Source: CAZRWD01 sp964603785 (GTDB taxonomy: Bacteria > Fermentibacterota > Fermentibacteria > Fermentibacterales > Fermentibacteraceae). Taken from it: a stretch of DNA of 64,000 nt. How positions within the stretch are numbered: position 1 is the stretch's first letter; every line of letters begins with the position of its first letter. Position numbers and translations under genes: made by a program. The notes beneath the pieces were generated by a model that was not told where the DNA came from, did no database searches, and saw only the letters and a program-made list of their open reading frames with translations. The stretch spans positions 45,188 through 109,187 of the forward strand of contig CAZRWD010000008.1 in the NCBI GenBank assembly GCA_964603785.1, given 5' to 3'. Positions 62,074-64,000 of the stretch are shown in pieces.

Positions 62074-63410
62074 CAGTAGGGGGTCTGCTCCACGAAGCGG
62101 CCCTTCGCCGTCTCGAAGACCAGGAACACCTCGCCCCGGGGGCCGTTCCTCTGCTTGCCTATCACGAGGCTCACGTTCCTCGATCCGGCGTCGTCCCTGT
62201 CCCCGCCGCCCTCGTCCGCCCTGTCGTCGTGGATGAAGAGCACGAGGTCCGCGTCCTGCTCGATGGCTCCGCTCTCCCGCAGGTCGCTCAGCCTGGGGGG
62301 GCCCTCGTGGGTGGTCGCCTTCCTCGAGAGCTGGGAGAGGGCGATCACGGGGATCCGGAGATCCTTGGCCAGGGCCTTCAGCTCGCCGGATATCCTGGCG
62401 ATCTCCTGCTGGCGGTTCTCCTCCCCGCCCATGCCCCTCATCAGCTGGAGATAGTCGACGAAGACGCACGACAGGCCGAACCTCTTCCGCAGGTGCCTCG
62501 CCCTGGCCCTGAGCTCCAGCGATGTCAGGCCGGGGGAGTCGTCCACGTACATCGGGAGCCTGGAGAGCCTGTCGGCCGCATCGTGGTACTCGCGCCAGGC
62601 CGACTGCGACATGGTGCCGCTCGTGACGGCGTTCATGCCTATGCCCGCATTGGAGCAGAGCAGCCTGAGGATGAGCTGGGTCGCGGCCATCTCCAGGCTG
62701 AAGAAGCAGACGGCCCCCCTGCCCTGGGAGGCTATGTTCTGGGCCATGTTCAGCGCGAGGGTGGTCTTCCCCACGGAGGGCCGCGCTGCGAGTATCACAA
62801 GCTCCCCCTCGTGGAGACCCGTCGTCATCCTGTCCAGCCTCTCGAAGCCGGTCGAGAGCCCCGTCAGGAACGTCCCGGCCTCCTGCAGCTTCTCGAGTTC
62901 GCCGATGCCTCCCTTGACGAGCTCTGCGAGTGACTGGAAGTCCTTGGTGACCAGCCTCTCGCCGATGTCGAAGACCTTCCTCTCGGCCCTGTCCATTATC
63001 TCGGCGGGGGTCAGCGTTCCCTCGACGACCTCCCTGACGGTGTCGCGGCACGCGGACAGCAGGCGCCTCAGCATCGACTTCTCGCGCACCAGCTCGGCGT
63101 ACTGCCTCACGCTCGCGATTATCGGTATGTCGGACGCGAGCCCCGCGAGGTAGTCCATCCCGCCCGCCTGGTCCAGCCACCTCTCCCGGGACAGCTCCTC
63201 GGCGACGGTCACGATGTCGATGAATGCGTTCCGCGAGTCGAGCGAGACGCACGCCCTGTAGACGAGGGCATGCCTGCCGTCGAAGAAGTCGTCCGGGGAG
63301 AGCAGCGAGAAGACCTCCACCGCGATCTCAGGATCCGTCAGCACGCCTGCCAGGACGCCTCTCTCGGCATCGACGTTGCGCGGAGGCGCGGCGCCCCTGT
63401 CTTCGGTCAA
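62073..63410 (-). CDS. dnaB: Replicative DNA helicase
   Basis: The 445-residue protein has the N-terminal domain (NVDAERGVLAGVLTDPEIAV) and linker. The RecA-like core carries Walker A ARPSVGKTTLALNMAQN, CFFSLEMAATQLILRLL, Walker B LSCVFVDYLQLMRG and VIALSQLSRKATTHEGPP. It unwinds DNA at the replication fork. The TTG at 63410 has AGGAGGGGG upstream and overlaps the udg stop as TTGA; the frame upstream of it is not conserved. No intein is present. Confidence 0.96.
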   Translation of the reverse strand: MTEDRGAAPPRNVDAERGVLAGVLTDPEIAVEVFSLLSPDDFFDGRHALVYRACVSLDSRNAFIDIVTVAEELSRERWLDQAGGMDYLAGLASDIPIIASVRQYAELVREKSMLRRLLSACRDTVREVVEGTLTPAEIMDRAERKVFDIGERLVTKDFQSLAELVKGGIGELEKLQEAGTFLTGLSTGFERLDRMTTGLHEGELVILAARPSVGKTTLALNMAQNIASQGRGAVCFFSLEMAATQLILRLLCSNAGIGMNAVTSGTMSQSAWREYHDAADRLSRLPMYVDDSPGLTSLELRARARHLRKRFGLSCVFVDYLQLMRGMGGEENRQQEIARISGELKALAKDLRIPVIALSQLSRKATTHEGPPRLSDLRESGAIEQDADLVLFIHDDRADEGGGDRDDAGSRNVSLVIGKQRNGPRGEVFLVFETAKGRFVEQTPY

Positions 63411-63976
63411 GTCGTCCCCCTCCTGGGAAGGCCGAGCATTTCCAGCATGCCCGAGAGCCTCTTCATGTCGTCCCATACCGGCCGCTTCAGCGCCGGGGTG
63501 CGCAGCAGCGCGGCCGGATGGTATGTGACCAGCACGGGGATGCCGTCATGCGAGAGGGCCGCCCCCCTGAGCTGCCCGATCGGCTGCCTGGCTCCGAGGA
63601 GAGCACACGCCGCCGAGGCTCCTAGGGCGACTATCACGCCCGGCCTCATGGCCGCCATCTGGGCTTCGAGGATCCAGGCACATGCCGACACCTCGTCCGG
63701 TGCGGGGACCCTGTTGCCCGGGGGTCGGCACTTGACTACGTTGGCTATGTAGACGCAGGTCCTGTCGAGGCCGATCGAGGCGAGTATCCTGTCCAGGAGC
63801 TGACCGGCCCGGCCGACGAACGGTCTGCCCGTCTCGTCCTCGCTGGCCCCGGGGCCCTCCCCCACGAACACGACGCCGGAGGACGGGCTGCCCTCGCCGA
63901 AGACGAGGCTGTTCCTCGTCTCGGACAGCCTGCAGCTCCTGCAGTCCCCCACCCTGTCCCTCAGGGCTTCCATCAT
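63407..63976 (-). CDS. Type-4 uracil-DNA glycosylase (iron-sulfur), 5' end possibly beyond window
   Basis: It removes uracil from DNA. At least 189 residues are visible: GDCRSCRLSETR (first two Fe-S Cys), GEGPGASEDETGRPFVGRAG, LLDRILASIGLDR, YIANVVKCRPPGNRVP (third Cys), the fourth Cys in SACAWILEAQ, and the catalytic VTYHPAALLR. ATG 63976 is the first visible start, but the frame is open to the window edge and many type-4 enzymes have an N-terminal extension, so the true start may lie outside. Confidence 0.92.
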   Translation of the reverse strand: MMEALRDRVGDCRSCRLSETRNSLVFGEGSPSSGVVFVGEGPGASEDETGRPFVGRAGQLLDRILASIGLDRTCVYIANVVKCRPPGNRVPAPDEVSACAWILEAQMAAMRPGVIVALGASAACALLGARQPIGQLRGAALSHDGIPVLVTYHPAALLRTPALKRPVWDDMKRLSGMLEMLGLPRRGTT

Positions 63977-64000
63977 GGATTCGGGCGAGTTCCCGGGAGC

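Overview
The window is about 67% G+C by eye and almost fully coding. It holds no rRNA, tRNA, CRISPR array or insertion sequence that I can see. The cell is a Gram-negative bacterium: it has a BamA/TamA-type barrel protein next to a TamB-type protein, a TolC-type channel, a Wzi-like barrel and a DUF4097 lipoprotein. The secreted subtilase ends in a sorting-like beta domain, and a CarD regulator, an IspD-IspF fusion and a membrane pyrophosphatase are also present. Together these suggest an uncultured lineage of the FCB group (Fermentibacterota, Eisenbacteria or similar). That placement is inference.

Layout. 1-5009 (minus): dihydrolipoyl dehydrogenase, MazG, a subtilisin-like protease, a half-size UPF0016 transporter and the N-terminus of a membrane pyrophosphatase. 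5088-8517 (plus): a TPR protein and a TldD/TldE-like pair. 8478-15779 (minus): an eight-gene run with a PTS IIA-like protein, a zinc-ribbon protein, guaB, a membrane pseudokinase, CarD, HflX, a small unknown protein and a flippase-like membrane protein. 15861-25181 (plus): a soluble histidine kinase, queA, a membrane protein, tgt, an RNA uracil methyltransferase, a Wzi-like barrel and a DUF4097 lipoprotein. 25178-26416 (minus): two tandem secreted paralogs with the same C-terminal motif. They are divergent from a very large sigma-54-type regulator at 26707-30438. 30396-39283: mpg, PrsW, a permease-IIA fusion, TamB and the BamA/TamA barrel. 39418-41675 (plus): a ThiD-zinc ribbon-Nudix fusion and a secreted protein. 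41672-63976 (minus): a run of 17 tightly packed genes covering DNA repair and replication (udg, dnaB, radA), ispDF, glgA, a MacAB-TolC-like exporter, a membrane spermidine-synthase-like protein, fabD and two CHASE4-type histidine kinases.

The genes are unusually tightly packed. Start and stop codons overlap as ATGA, GTGA, TTGA and, in two places, CTGA, and all five convergent gene pairs overlap at their 3' ends. Three genes (tldD-like, hflX, tgt) are best explained by CTG start codons. The items most worth following up are the CTG starts, the pseudokinase-TPR-AAA+ regulator beside the paralogs sharing the WGSIKGLFG ending, the pseudokinase in the CarD-HflX operon and the ThiD-Nudix fusion.
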